DNA from: Deltaproteobacteria bacterium | Lineage (GTDB): Bacteria > Desulfobacterota > Binatia > UBA12015 | Reading direction: 5' to 3' | Length of the DNA: 43,488 nt | NCBI GenBank assembly: GCA_029262355.1 | Contig: JAJCZO010000341.1 | Coordinates: forward strand, 1-43,488 | In this document: positions 8,896 through 17,653 of the stretch, in pieces | Position numbering within the stretch: position 1 is the stretch's first letter | Layout of the letters: every line of letters starts with the position of its first letter | Program-made: the position numbers and the translations under genes | Notes under the pieces: generated by a model | Seen by the model: the letters and a program-made list of their open reading frames with translations, nothing else | The model's database searches: none | What the model was told of the DNA's origin: nothing

Positions 8896-9429
8896 ATGGG
8901 CTACTTCCAGAACATCAAGGATACGATCACCACCATCTTCGAGGGGATGGCGATCACGGCGTCGCACTTCGTGCGCAAGCCGTACACGGTGCAGTATCCC
9001 GACCGGATCGACATTCGAATCCAGGACACGCTGCCGTTCCGTTATCGCGGCCTCCTCGATGTGGATCTCGAGATCTGCACCGGGTGTCTCGCCTGCGAGC
9101 GGGCGTGCCCGATCGACTGCATCGTGATCGACGCGGACAAGAATAAAAAGACTAAGGAAATGGTCTTGAAGCGCTTCGACATCGATCTGGCGAAGTGCAT
9201 GTACTGCGGTCTGTGTTCGGAACCGTGTCCGACGGGCTCGATCCATCACACGCCGGAGTTCGAAGGCGCGGACTACTCTCTCGAGAGCCTAGTTCGACGC
9301 TACGTGAAGGCACCGATCCCCGCGTACAAGCCGATCAAGGGACCCGAGACGGATCCCGAGGTCGCGCCAATCCTGTCGCGTGGGCTCAAGTATCTGGATG
9401 AGTTCGCAACCCCCGGCGATTCGAAATGA
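8896..9429 (+). CDS. nuoI: NADH-quinone oxidoreductase subunit I
   Basis: Electron-transfer subunit with two [4Fe-4S] clusters (N6a and N6b), 177 residues. The ligands are CTGCLACERACP and CMYCGLCSEPCP. ATG 8896 with GAAGAG upstream is preferred over a TTG at 8881 that overlaps the nuoH stop. The N terminus carries the amphipathic helix that anchors NuoI to the membrane arm. Without nuoG in the operon, NuoI is the outermost cluster-bearing protein encoded here and the natural entry point for electrons from an external donor. The stop overlaps an 18-codon frame that leads to nuoJ. Confidence 0.96.
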   Translation: MGYFQNIKDTITTIFEGMAITASHFVRKPYTVQYPDRIDIRIQDTLPFRYRGLLDVDLEICTGCLACERACPIDCIVIDADKNKKTKEMVLKRFDIDLAKCMYCGLCSEPCPTGSIHHTPEFEGADYSLESLVRRYVKAPIPAYKPIKGPETDPEVAPILSRGLKYLDEFATPGDSK

Positions 9430-9482
9430 CGAGCACCATCGCTCGCCGCTCGTCGCTCGGGGCCGCCGTGGTGGTGCTCTGA
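9426..9482 (+). other. 18-codon frame bridging nuoI and nuoJ
   Basis: An ATG overlaps the nuoI stop as ATGA and opens an 18-codon frame encoding MTSTIARRSSLGAAVVVL. It ends TGA one base before the nuoJ GTG at 9484. It fills the only spacer of more than 50 bases inside the operon. It may keep ribosomes on the message between nuoI and nuoJ, or it may be chance. No homology is claimed. Confidence 0.25.
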
Positions 9483-9483
9483 A

Positions 9484-9981
9484 GTGGTCTACGCCGCACT
9501 ATTCTATCTGATTGCTGGTCTGACTGTGGGCTGTGCCCTCGGCGTGGCGCTGTCGCGCAACGTCGTCTATTCGGCGTTCGCGCTGATGGGTACGCTGCTG
9601 GGGACTGCGGGGATGTACGCGTTTCTCGCGGCCGACTTCCTCGCGGTGGTGCAGATCCTCGTCTACGTCGGCGGAATCCTCGTGCTGACGCTGTTTGCGA
9701 TCATGCTCACGCATCAGATCGCGGACGTTGAGGTTTCGAACCGGTCCGTTGGGCGGCTGCCGGCGATGTTGATCGTCGGCGTCGTGGGCGTCGGCATGTT
9801 CACCGCGATGTTCCGGGCGCCGTGGAAGATGGTAGAGCCCGGGGAGCCGCTCCCCACGACGTATGGGATCGGTGAGAGTTTTCTCGGTCCGTATCTTCTG
9901 CCGTTCGAGCTGGCGTCGATCGTTCTTCTGACCGCCTTGGTTGGCGCGATCGTTCTTTCCCGGAAGGAGATCCGCGACTGA
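9484..9981 (+). CDS. nuoJ: NADH-quinone oxidoreductase subunit J
   Basis: Membrane subunit J, 165 residues with five predicted helices. The third helix carries FLAVVQILVYVGGILVL, including the V.YVGG pi-bulge block that links the quinone site to the proton channels. It begins with GTG 9484 directly after a short coupling frame and has no strong own SD, consistent with coupled translation. The stop TGA (9979-9981) shares its last base with the nuoK ATG. Confidence 0.94.
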   Translation: MVYAALFYLIAGLTVGCALGVALSRNVVYSAFALMGTLLGTAGMYAFLAADFLAVVQILVYVGGILVLTLFAIMLTHQIADVEVSNRSVGRLPAMLIVGVVGVGMFTAMFRAPWKMVEPGEPLPTTYGIGESFLGPYLLPFELASIVLLTALVGAIVLSRKEIRD

Positions 9982-10292
9982 TGTTGGACATCGGCCTGCA
10001 TCACTTCCTGACGGTCAGCGTGCTCGTGTTCATCGCGGGGCTTTTCACGGTCCTCACGCGGCGCAACGCGATCGGCGTTCTCATGGGCGTCGAGCTGATC
10101 CTCAACTCGGCGAACATCAACTACATCGCATTCTCACGCTTCGGTGGGAGCGGATACGACGGACAGATTTTCACGATCTTCGCGATCATGCTCGCGGCCG
10201 CGGAGGCTGCGATCGGTCTTGCGATCGTGCTCGGCATCTATCGGAAGTTCGAGACGATCGACGTCGAAGCGACTGACACGCTCAGGGGTTGA
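9981..10292 (+). CDS. nuoK: NADH-quinone oxidoreductase subunit K
   Basis: Small membrane subunit of the antiporter-linked E-channel, 103 residues, three helices. The conserved Glu residues are in GVLMGVELILNSANINY (helix 2) and MLAAAEAAIGLAIV (helix 3), both needed for proton translocation in the family. The length is typical. Start and nuoJ stop overlap (TGATG). Twelve bases separate it from nuoL. Confidence 0.96.
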   Translation: MLDIGLHHFLTVSVLVFIAGLFTVLTRRNAIGVLMGVELILNSANINYIAFSRFGGSGYDGQIFTIFAIMLAAAEAAIGLAIVLGIYRKFETIDVEATDTLRG

Positions 10293-10304
10293 GGGAAGCC
10301 GCAA

Positions 10305-12464
10305 GTGTCTCATCCGACTGAAGTCGATTATCTGCGCTGGATCATCCTGTTGCCGCTCCTCGGGGCGATGATCAACGGACTGTTCGGCTTTCACATCCAG
10401 AAACGCCTCGGCCGAGGTGCGGTCATTGCGATCGCGTGCACGCCGGTTGCGCTGGCGTTCGTCTTGGCCTGCACGGCGTTCATGCAGCTCGTCGGCATGG
10501 AGCCTGACCAACGGTTCCTGCTCGACGACATGTCCGAATGGATCCACGTCGGGAACCTCAAGGTGAATATGGCGTGGTGGGCGGATCCCTTGTCCAGCAC
10601 GCTTCTGCTCGTCGTGACCGGGATCGGTGGTCTGATCCACATGTACTCGGCCGGCTACATGGACGATGAGCCGAGCATCTGGCGGTACTTCGCCTATCTG
10701 AACCTCTTCACCGCTGCCATGCTGACGCTGGTTCTCGGCGACAGCCTGCTCACGCTGTTCGTCGGCTGGGAAGGCGTGGGGCTCTGTTCCTATGCGCTGA
10801 TCGGGTTCTGGTACAAGAAGTTGCCGAACGCGACCGCAGGCTCCAAGGCCTTCATCGTCAACCGGGTTGGCGACTTCGGCTTCGTTCTCGGAATGTTTGC
10901 CCTGTACTGGTGTCTCGAGCAGACGGGCCAGGGAACTCTGGTGGTTCGTGAGTTGGTGGACCGGGTCCATCTCCTGGACGGACAGACGGTCTTCGGGATA
11001 GGCGCCGCGACGTTCATCACGCTCGCACTGTTCGTCGGCGCGACGGGCAAATCGGCGCAGATTCCTCTGTACGTTTGGCTGCCCGACGCGATGGCGGGCC
11101 CTACGCCGGTCTCGGCTCTGATCCACGCCGCCACGATGGTGACCGCGGGCGTCTACATGATCGCACGCCTGAACTTCTTGTTCGACATGGCACCGACCAC
11201 TCTGGGCGTGATCGCGTTCATCGGTACGGCGACGGCGTTCATTGCAGCCACGATCGGTGTGGCTCAGTGGGACATCAAGAAAGTCCTCGCGTACTCGACC
11301 GTCTCTCAGCTCGGCTTCATGTTCATCGCGATGGGTGTGGGTGCGTACGCGCAGGGCATCTTCCACCTTTTCACTCACGCGTTCTTCAAGGCCTGTCTGT
11401 TCCTGGGCTCGGGCAGTATCATTCACGCCCTGCACCACGAGCAGGACATGCGGAACATGGGTGGGCTCAAGAAGTACATGCCCATCACATTCTGGACGTT
11501 CCTGATCTCCACCCTGGCACTCTCGGGGATCCCACCGTTTGCCGGCTTCTTCTCCAAGGACGAGATCCTCTGGAAGGCGTGGTCGAGTCCGCACGGTTCC
11601 GGCCTGATTTGGCTCTTCGGCAGTCTCGCGGCCGGCTTGACGGCGTTCTACATGTTCCGCCAGGTCTTCTTGACGTTCTACGGAGAGTATCGCGGCCCGG
11701 GCCACGCGGGTGAAGAGGACCATGGGCATGACGATGGCCATGGCGCGCAGGGCCATCACGAGCCGCACGAGTCGTCGCTCGTCATGACCATTCCACTGAT
11801 GGTCCTCGCAGCCGGCGCGCTTCTAACGGGCTTCCTCAACGTGCCGGGTGCGCTCGGCGGACACCACATCTTCGACAACTGGCTCGCGCCAGTGATGACG
11901 GCCGGTGGTCACGGTGCTGCCGCGGCGGCGGCAAGCGGTGCGCACGGCGTGGTTGCCGAACTCGCGGCCGACGTCGAGCACGTGGTGCACAGTGTGGAGC
12001 ACGACCCGTTCGAGTACATCCTCATGGGGGTGTCGGTGCTGGTGGCGTTCGCCGGGATCGGCCTGGCCTGGCTGATTTACATGAAGAAGGCGATCGCCCC
12101 CGAGCGTTTCAGCGAGATCCTCGCGGGGGTGCCGTACAATCTGGTTTACAACAAGTACTACGTCGACGAGCTTTACGATGCGACGATCATTCGAGGAACG
12201 TTGGCTCTCTCGAGCCTGCTGTCCAATTTCGATCGTATCATCATCGACGGGGTGGTGAACGGAGTCGGTTTCGTTACGAAATCGATCGCAGCCGTAGAAG
12301 GCGCTTTTGACACCTATGTCGTCGATGGCGCCGTGAACGCGGTCGGAAGTGTGACGGCCTGGGTGGGCAACCGCGTCCGTACGATCCAGACGGGACACAT
12401 CTACTCCTACCTCTACGTCATCGTGATTGGCGTGGCGGTGGTGCTCTTCGTACAGCTGATCTGA
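10305..12464 (+). CDS. nuoL: NADH-quinone oxidoreductase subunit L
   Basis: Distal antiporter-like proton pump of complex I, 719 residues, longer than the usual 610-660. GTG 10305 has GAGGGAA upstream. The antiporter core includes FVGWEGVGLCSYALIGFWY with the key Glu, and PLYVWLPDAMAGPTPVSALI. The lateral helix that clamps NuoM and NuoN follows at the C terminus. The extra length comes from a His/Asp/Glu-rich loop (about residues 465-491) and an Ala/Gly/His patch before the final helices. These could bind metal but have no assigned role. Confidence 0.96.
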   Translation: MSHPTEVDYLRWIILLPLLGAMINGLFGFHIQKRLGRGAVIAIACTPVALAFVLACTAFMQLVGMEPDQRFLLDDMSEWIHVGNLKVNMAWWADPLSSTLLLVVTGIGGLIHMYSAGYMDDEPSIWRYFAYLNLFTAAMLTLVLGDSLLTLFVGWEGVGLCSYALIGFWYKKLPNATAGSKAFIVNRVGDFGFVLGMFALYWCLEQTGQGTLVVRELVDRVHLLDGQTVFGIGAATFITLALFVGATGKSAQIPLYVWLPDAMAGPTPVSALIHAATMVTAGVYMIARLNFLFDMAPTTLGVIAFIGTATAFIAATIGVAQWDIKKVLAYSTVSQLGFMFIAMGVGAYAQGIFHLFTHAFFKACLFLGSGSIIHALHHEQDMRNMGGLKKYMPITFWTFLISTLALSGIPPFAGFFSKDEILWKAWSSPHGSGLIWLFGSLAAGLTAFYMFRQVFLTFYGEYRGPGHAGEEDHGHDDGHGAQGHHEPHESSLVMTIPLMVLAAGALLTGFLNVPGALGGHHIFDNWLAPVMTAGGHGAAAAAASGAHGVVAELAADVEHVVHSVEHDPFEYILMGVSVLVAFAGIGLAWLIYMKKAIAPERFSEILAGVPYNLVYNKYYVDELYDATIIRGTLALSSLLSNFDRIIIDGVVNGVGFVTKSIAAVEGAFDTYVVDGAVNAVGSVTAWVGNRVRTIQTGHIYSYLYVIVIGVAVVLFVQLI

Positions 12465-12499
12465 AGGGCGAGGGGCATTCGAGAACAGATGAGGGGAAC

Positions 12500-14008
12500 A
12501 TGCTGACCTGGATGATCTTTACGCCGCTGATCGGAGCGGCCTTGATCCTGCTCCTGCCGAAGAAGGCGGAGGCGGCGATCAAGTGGGTTGCGTTGGCCGC
12601 GACCGTTCCGCCGTTGATCATGGCCTTCCAACTCTATGGAAGCTTCGATCGCACCACGGCGGAGATGCAGCTGGTTCAGCGCGTCCCGTGGATTCCGTCG
12701 TTCAACATCGAGTACTACGTGGGGATCGACGGGATCTCGATCACAATGGTGCTCCTGACGGCGCTCTTGTCGACGATCTGCATCGTTGCCTCATGGAACA
12801 TCGACAAGGCCGTGAAGGCGTACTTCCCGCTGTTCCTCCTGCTCGACACGGCGATGATGGGCGTCTTTTGCTCTCTCGATTTCTTCCTGTTCTTCGTTTT
12901 CTGGGAAGTGATGCTGCTTCCGATGTACTTCCTGATCGGCATCTGGGGCGGGCCGCGCCGCGAGTACGCAGCGATCAAGTTCTTCCTCTACACGATGGTC
13001 GGCAGTGTGTTGATGCTGGTCGCGATGCTGGCACTGTATTTCTACAACGACCCGCATACGTTCGACCTCGTCGAGTTGGCGCGCCGTGCGCCGACGTATT
13101 CGGCGAACTTCCAGCGCTTCGCTTGGATCGCGCTCTTCATCGGGTTCGCGATCAAGATCCCGGCGTTCCCGTTCCATACGTGGTTGCCCGACGCGCACGT
13201 CGAAGCGCCCACCGCAATTTCGGTCATCCTGGCGGGCGTGCTCCTCAAGATGGGGACCTACGGCATTTTGCGGATCAACTACGCGATCCTTCCGCTGGGC
13301 ACACTGGAGTTTGCCTACTACTTCTTGGTGGTCCTCGGCGTCATCAACATCATCTATGGCGCGCTCTGCGCGATGGCGCAGACGGACTACAAGAAGCTCA
13401 TCGCGTACTCGTCGATCAGCCACATGGGCTACGTCATGTTCGGCATGGCGACGTTCACGCAGCAGGGCCTCGACGGCGCGGTGCTGCAGATGTTCAATCA
13501 CGGCACCGTCACGGCGATGCTCTTCCTCTTGGTCGGTGTGATCTACGATCGAGCCCACCACCGTGAGATCAACGGCTTCGGCGGGCTCGCCAGCATCATG
13601 CCATTTTACACGGGTTGGACCGCGCTGGCGTTCTTCGCTGCGATGGGTCTACCCGGGTTGTCCGCGTTCATCTCGGAGGTGCTGGTGCTTCTCGGAGGTT
13701 GGCAGCACTACCCGGCGCTCACGGTGGTCGCAGCTGCGGCGGTCGTCCTCACGGCCGGCTACATGCTCTGGACGATGCAGCGCATCTACCTCGGCGAGCC
13801 CAACGAGAAGTATCTCGATCTACCGGACATCAACATGCGCGAGGTCGGCATGTTGGTACCGCTGGCGATCATCGTAATCATTCTGGGCGTGTACCCGAAG
13901 CCGGTTCTCAGCCTGATCGATGTGTCGCTCACGCATCTGAACGATGTCGTGCTCTCGGCCGGTCAGGGGCCGGTGGCGTCCGCTTCGGACGTGCTGAGCG
14001 TTCGATAG
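12500..14008 (+). CDS. nuoM: NADH-quinone oxidoreductase subunit M
   Basis: Second antiporter-like pump, 502 residues and about 14 helices. NuoM marks are YYVGIDGISITMVLLT, FFVFWEVMLLPMYFLIGIWG with the key Glu, and FPFHTWLPDAHVEAPTAISV with YKKLIAYSSISHMGYV further on. The ATG at 12500 follows AGGGGAAC. Thirty-five bases separate it from nuoL and 15 from nuoN, and no promoter is visible between them. Confidence 0.96.
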   Translation: MLTWMIFTPLIGAALILLLPKKAEAAIKWVALAATVPPLIMAFQLYGSFDRTTAEMQLVQRVPWIPSFNIEYYVGIDGISITMVLLTALLSTICIVASWNIDKAVKAYFPLFLLLDTAMMGVFCSLDFFLFFVFWEVMLLPMYFLIGIWGGPRREYAAIKFFLYTMVGSVLMLVAMLALYFYNDPHTFDLVELARRAPTYSANFQRFAWIALFIGFAIKIPAFPFHTWLPDAHVEAPTAISVILAGVLLKMGTYGILRINYAILPLGTLEFAYYFLVVLGVINIIYGALCAMAQTDYKKLIAYSSISHMGYVMFGMATFTQQGLDGAVLQMFNHGTVTAMLFLLVGVIYDRAHHREINGFGGLASIMPFYTGWTALAFFAAMGLPGLSAFISEVLVLLGGWQHYPALTVVAAAAVVLTAGYMLWTMQRIYLGEPNEKYLDLPDINMREVGMLVPLAIIVIILGVYPKPVLSLIDVSLTHLNDVVLSAGQGPVASASDVLSVR

Positions 14009-14023
14009 GGAAGGGGCGAGCGC

Positions 14024-15505
14024 TTGGATCTCGGAAATTTCGCGAGCCTCTCGCACAGCTTTCCGACGCTGTTCCTGGCGTTCTCGGTCGTGGCTGTGTT
14101 CCTGCTCGATCTCGTGATCGAGAAGAAGGAGTGGCTCGGAGACATTGCTCTCCTCGTGGTGGCGATCGCCATCCTGGGCGTGGTCCGCCTGCTCTCGTCG
14201 GAGACCGGCGCCTTGTTCCACCGTTCGGTCGTGCTTGATGAGTTCGGACTCTACTTCCAGCTTCTGGTGTTGTTGTCCGCGTTCGCGACGATTTGGATGT
14301 CGCTGGGGTCGCGTGAGATTCGGCGGCTGAACCAGGGGGAGTACTGGGCGATTCTGCTGGCCTCGACGCTGGGCATGGCCTTCATGGCCACCAGCAACAA
14401 CCTCCTGATGGGGTACCTGTCGCTCGAGTTCGTGAGTCTCACGTCCTACGTTCTGGCGGGCTATTCGCTCCACAACCGACGCGCCACCGAGGCCTCTCTC
14501 AAGTATTTGATCTACGGCGGTGTGGCCTCGGGCGCGATGATTTACGGCATGAGCTGGATCTACGGCCTTGCCGGCAGCCTCGAGTTTCATGCCATCCAGC
14601 AGGCGCTCCTGACGAACGGGGAGGCGGCGCTGCCGCTTTACGTGGCCTTGGTCCTCACCCTGGCCGGGCTCGGCTTCAAGATCTCGGCGTTTCCGTTCCA
14701 CATGTGGGCGCCCGATGTGTACCAGGGTGCGCCCATTCCCGTGGCGGCCTTCCTCGCGGTCGGTTCGAAGACGGCGGCGTTTGCTCTGATGATCCGATTC
14801 TTCTTCACCGCGATGGCGGCGCCCGCGGGTGGCGGCGCCTACGAGATGGTGGGGGGCGTCGACTGGCGCACGTTGTTGCTGGTGGTGTCGGCGCTCACGA
14901 TGACCTACGGCAACCTGGCCGCGCTGAACCAGACCGGGAGCGTGAAGCGTCTGCTGGCGTACTCGGGAATAGCGCACGCCGGCTACGCCCTGATGGGCTT
15001 CGTCGTGCTCACCGACGACGGCCTGCGCGCCATGATCTTCTACCTGACTGTCTACTACCTCATGAACATCGGGGCGTTTCTGGTCGTGATGATGGTCGCG
15101 AACTCGACCGGACGTGAAGATCTCGCGAGTTTCCGCGGTCTCGCATGGCGCGGGGGCGCCGTGCCGGCGGTGGCCATGGCGATCTTCCTGTTTTCATTGA
15201 CGGGGCTTCCTCCGTTCGCCGGTTTCATCGGCAAATTCTACCTGTTCGCGGCGGTGGTGAAGCAGGAGCTCTACCTGCTTGCCCTGATCGGTGTCGCCAA
15301 TAGCGTCGTGTCTCTGTTCTACTACGCGAGGATCGTCCGGGTGATGTTCCTCGACCAGCCCGAAGGTGGCGAGGGCGTCGTCGAGGTGGACTGGCACAAC
15401 GGAGTGCTTCTAGGATTGCTGACGATCGGAACGGTCGTGCTCGGCATCTTCTGGGGCCCGCTGTTCGATTTCGCTGATCGCTCGACGCGGTTGTTCATCG
15501 GCTGA
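14024..15505 (+). CDS. nuoN: NADH-quinone oxidoreductase subunit N
   Basis: Third antiporter-like pump, 493 residues. Marks are LLMGYLSLEFVSLTSYVLAG with the key Glu, FKISAFPFHMWAPDVYQGAP, and VKRLLAYSGIAHAGYALMG. It starts with TTG 14024, six bases after AAGGGGCGAG; no ATG or GTG in frame gives an intact first helix. It is the last complex I gene. Twenty-three bases later rsmI begins on the same strand, so the two are probably cotranscribed. Confidence 0.95.
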   Translation: MDLGNFASLSHSFPTLFLAFSVVAVFLLDLVIEKKEWLGDIALLVVAIAILGVVRLLSSETGALFHRSVVLDEFGLYFQLLVLLSAFATIWMSLGSREIRRLNQGEYWAILLASTLGMAFMATSNNLLMGYLSLEFVSLTSYVLAGYSLHNRRATEASLKYLIYGGVASGAMIYGMSWIYGLAGSLEFHAIQQALLTNGEAALPLYVALVLTLAGLGFKISAFPFHMWAPDVYQGAPIPVAAFLAVGSKTAAFALMIRFFFTAMAAPAGGGAYEMVGGVDWRTLLLVVSALTMTYGNLAALNQTGSVKRLLAYSGIAHAGYALMGFVVLTDDGLRAMIFYLTVYYLMNIGAFLVVMMVANSTGREDLASFRGLAWRGGAVPAVAMAIFLFSLTGLPPFAGFIGKFYLFAAVVKQELYLLALIGVANSVVSLFYYARIVRVMFLDQPEGGEGVVEVDWHNGVLLGLLTIGTVVLGIFWGPLFDFADRSTRLFIG

Positions 15506-15528
15506 GACCGGCCAGGGAGGGCGGACGG

Positions 15529-16383
15529 GTGGCGATTGGCACGATCTACGTGGTCGCGACACCCATCGGCAATCTGGAGGACATCACACGACGCGCCGAG
15601 CGCGTTCTCGGTGAGGTGGATCTCGTGGCGGCGGAGGATACGCGGCGCACGCGGATTCTGCTTCAGCACCTCGGGTTGTCGAAGCCGCTGGTCTCGTACT
15701 ACGACGCAATCGAGGAGACGCGCGCGCCCGAGTTGATCGCGCGCGCCCGAGCGGGCGAGTCGATCGCGCTCGTCAGCGATGCGGGGACCCCGCTCTTGTC
15801 CGATCCGGGTTTTCGCCTGGTGGCGGAGGCGCACGCGGCGGACATCCCCGTCGTGCCGGTGCCGGGTCCGTCCGCGCCGCTCGCGCTTCTCTCGTGCGCG
15901 GGGCTCCCGGGCGGCAGGTTTACGTTCATCGGTTTCCTGCCGGCGAAACCGTCGGCACGCCGCCGGTTCGTGGCGGGGTACGCCAAGCACCGGGATACTC
16001 TGGTGCTCTTCGAGACCGCCCGGCGGTTGCCCGCTGCGCTGCGTGACCTGGCGGAGGTGCTCGGGCCCCGCGACGCCGTGATCGGACGTGAGCTGACGAA
16101 GCGCTTCGAAGAACTCGTGCGGGGAGATTTGGCGGAGCTGGCCGACAGCTACGCCAACGAGGATGCGCGCGTACGCGGTGAGATCGTCGTCGCGATTACC
16201 GGAGCGCCCGAGGCGGCGGTGGCCGCTGTGGGCGCGGACGATCCGGTCGTGGGAGAGCGGCTGCGAGAGCGGATTTCTCAGGGAGAATCGCCGTCGCGGG
16301 CTGCCCGTGCCGTGGCGGCGGAGCTGGGCCTCTCGCGCCGTGACGTCTACCGTCGCGCGGTCGAGGAGGGCGGTTCAGATTGA
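15529..16383 (+). CDS. rsmI: 16S rRNA (cytidine1402-2'-O)-methyltransferase
   Basis: SAM-dependent methyltransferase of the tetrapyrrole-methylase fold, which methylates the ribose of C1402 in the ribosomal P site; 284 residues. Recognisable blocks are IYVVATPIGNLEDITRRA at the N terminus, AAEDTRRTRILLQHL, IALVSDAGTPLLSDPGF and FIGFLPAKPSARRR. GTG 15529 follows GGGAGGGCGG. The stop TGA overlaps the next gene's TTG (TTGA). Its place behind the nuo operon has no obvious functional meaning. Confidence 0.94.
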   Translation: MAIGTIYVVATPIGNLEDITRRAERVLGEVDLVAAEDTRRTRILLQHLGLSKPLVSYYDAIEETRAPELIARARAGESIALVSDAGTPLLSDPGFRLVAEAHAADIPVVPVPGPSAPLALLSCAGLPGGRFTFIGFLPAKPSARRRFVAGYAKHRDTLVLFETARRLPAALRDLAEVLGPRDAVIGRELTKRFEELVRGDLAELADSYANEDARVRGEIVVAITGAPEAAVAAVGADDPVVGERLRERISQGESPSRAARAVAAELGLSRRDVYRRAVEEGGSD

Positions 16384-16748
16384 CGGTCGGCGAAACCGTC
16401 CTTAGTGTCTGGATCGTGGAGGATCGCAGCGGGAAATACGCCATCGGCCAGGTCGTGCGACATCGCGTTTATCCATTTCGAGGCGTGATCTTCGACGTCG
16501 ACCCGACCTTCAGCCACACCGAGGAGTGGTGGGAGTCGATTCCAGAAGACGTTCGACCCCACAAGGATCAGCCATACTACCATCTGCTGGCCGAGAACGA
16601 CACGAGCTACTACGTCGCCTACGTTTCCGAGCAGAACCTTCTTGCGGACGACTCTGACGAGCCGATTGGGCACCCGCAGGTCATGGAGCTCTTCGGCGAT
16701 TTGGCAGACGGCTTCTATGCGGTTCGTCTGCCGAAGACGATGCACTAG
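16380..16748 (+). CDS. HspQ/YccV-like hemimethylated-DNA-binding domain protein
   Basis: A 122-residue protein whose core KYAIGQVVRHRVYPFRGVIF, followed by DVDPTFSHTEEWW and QPYYHLLAEN, matches the small beta-barrel of HspQ/YccV. In Escherichia coli HspQ modulates Lon protease and has been reported to bind hemimethylated DNA; which activity applies here is unknown. It begins with TTG 16380 overlapping the rsmI stop, with GAGGAGGG nine bases upstream. An in-frame GTG at 16416 lacks a site. There are about 20 extra residues at the C terminus. A short conserved domain directly coupled to rsmI is unusual. Confidence 0.8.
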   Translation: MTVGETVLSVWIVEDRSGKYAIGQVVRHRVYPFRGVIFDVDPTFSHTEEWWESIPEDVRPHKDQPYYHLLAENDTSYYVAYVSEQNLLADDSDEPIGHPQVMELFGDLADGFYAVRLPKTMH

Positions 16749-16754
16749 CCGTCG

Positions 16755-17588
16755 TCACTCGCCGCCGGGTAGACCCATCTCCTTTTTGGTGTATCCCGCG
16801 GGGATTTCGAACGTGTCGGCGGGCACGTCGGTTTTGACGATGTCTTCGAAGAATGTCTCCGACACGACCTTGCCGGCCTCGGTTCGGCGGGTCCGTAGCG
16901 GGAACCCGTCGACCCGGTCGAGTAGCTCGAACGGTTGCTCCGCGCCCGGCATGGAGCCGGCGAAGGCCTCGGTCATCCTGCCCTGGAACGTTCCGAGCTT
17001 CTTGACGACCTCGACGTCGGATGGGGTGATGCCGATCGCATCCCAGGAGGCGACACAGACGTCACCCTTCAGTTCTCCGGCGCGCCGGAGCGCGTATACC
17101 GTGCACGGCGTACCGTTCACCGTCTCCGATTCGCCTGTGGCCTTTGCTTCCAGCGGCGCCCGCTTCTTGGTCTCCCCGGGCTTGGGGAAGGGCAGGGCGC
17201 CGCTCTTCATCATCTTCTCCATCATGGCGCGCTGGTCCGGGGGCATCTTTGCGAGCTGTGCTTCCATCAGCCTCTGTGCCTCGGCCATCTTGGCTGCGAG
17301 CCCCGCGGCGAACTCACGGTCGATCTCGAGGTAGGTGCGTTCCCCGTGGCGAAGGATGCGTAGGACTTCGGCCTTCGCGTCGAAGACCATCGATGTGGCT
17401 CCTTGGCCACTTGGCGGAGTCGCGGCGTCGATGCGGAGCTGATGGCCCTGCGTCCGCATGCGACTCGAGTCTGCGTCGGCACCCGAGCCGGTCGTGCGCG
17501 TCTTTACGTCGAGACCGGCGAAGGCGGGCGCGACCCATAGCATGGTCGCAGCCAGCGTGATGAGTCCTGTCGAGATGGTCGAGGGCAT
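16755..17588 (-). CDS. Secreted hypothetical protein (DUF4412-like)
   Basis: A 277-residue protein with a Sec signal peptide (about residues 1-24, cut near APAFA). The rest is soluble, with a Met/Lys/Gln-rich helical stretch near 95-125. A beta-rich part holds a Cys pair (TPCTVY and GDVCVAS). It ends DTFEIPAGYTKKEM, which recalls the VPAGY-type ends of DUF4412 proteins, so that family is the best guess. ATG 17588 is preceded by AGGAG at seven bases. It is the last of a minus-strand run behind csp and acylphosphatase, with a 65-base gap. Function unknown; it probably acts in the periplasm. Confidence 0.6.
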   Translation of the reverse strand: MPSTISTGLITLAATMLWVAPAFAGLDVKTRTTGSGADADSSRMRTQGHQLRIDAATPPSGQGATSMVFDAKAEVLRILRHGERTYLEIDREFAAGLAAKMAEAQRLMEAQLAKMPPDQRAMMEKMMKSGALPFPKPGETKKRAPLEAKATGESETVNGTPCTVYALRRAGELKGDVCVASWDAIGITPSDVEVVKKLGTFQGRMTEAFAGSMPGAEQPFELLDRVDGFPLRTRRTEAGKVVSETFFEDIVKTDVPADTFEIPAGYTKKEMGLPGGE

Positions 17589-17653
17589 GTCCGTTTCTCC
17601 TGCTCCACTCTGAGTGCGGAGTTGAGTTTACACTGCCGGGACTCCGGGAGAAC

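Noticed and set aside
10134..11768. Long minus-strand open frame (544 codons) opposite nuoL
   Set aside because: It is the shadow of nuoL in GC-rich sequence; its translation is rich in Arg/His/Asp with no domain.
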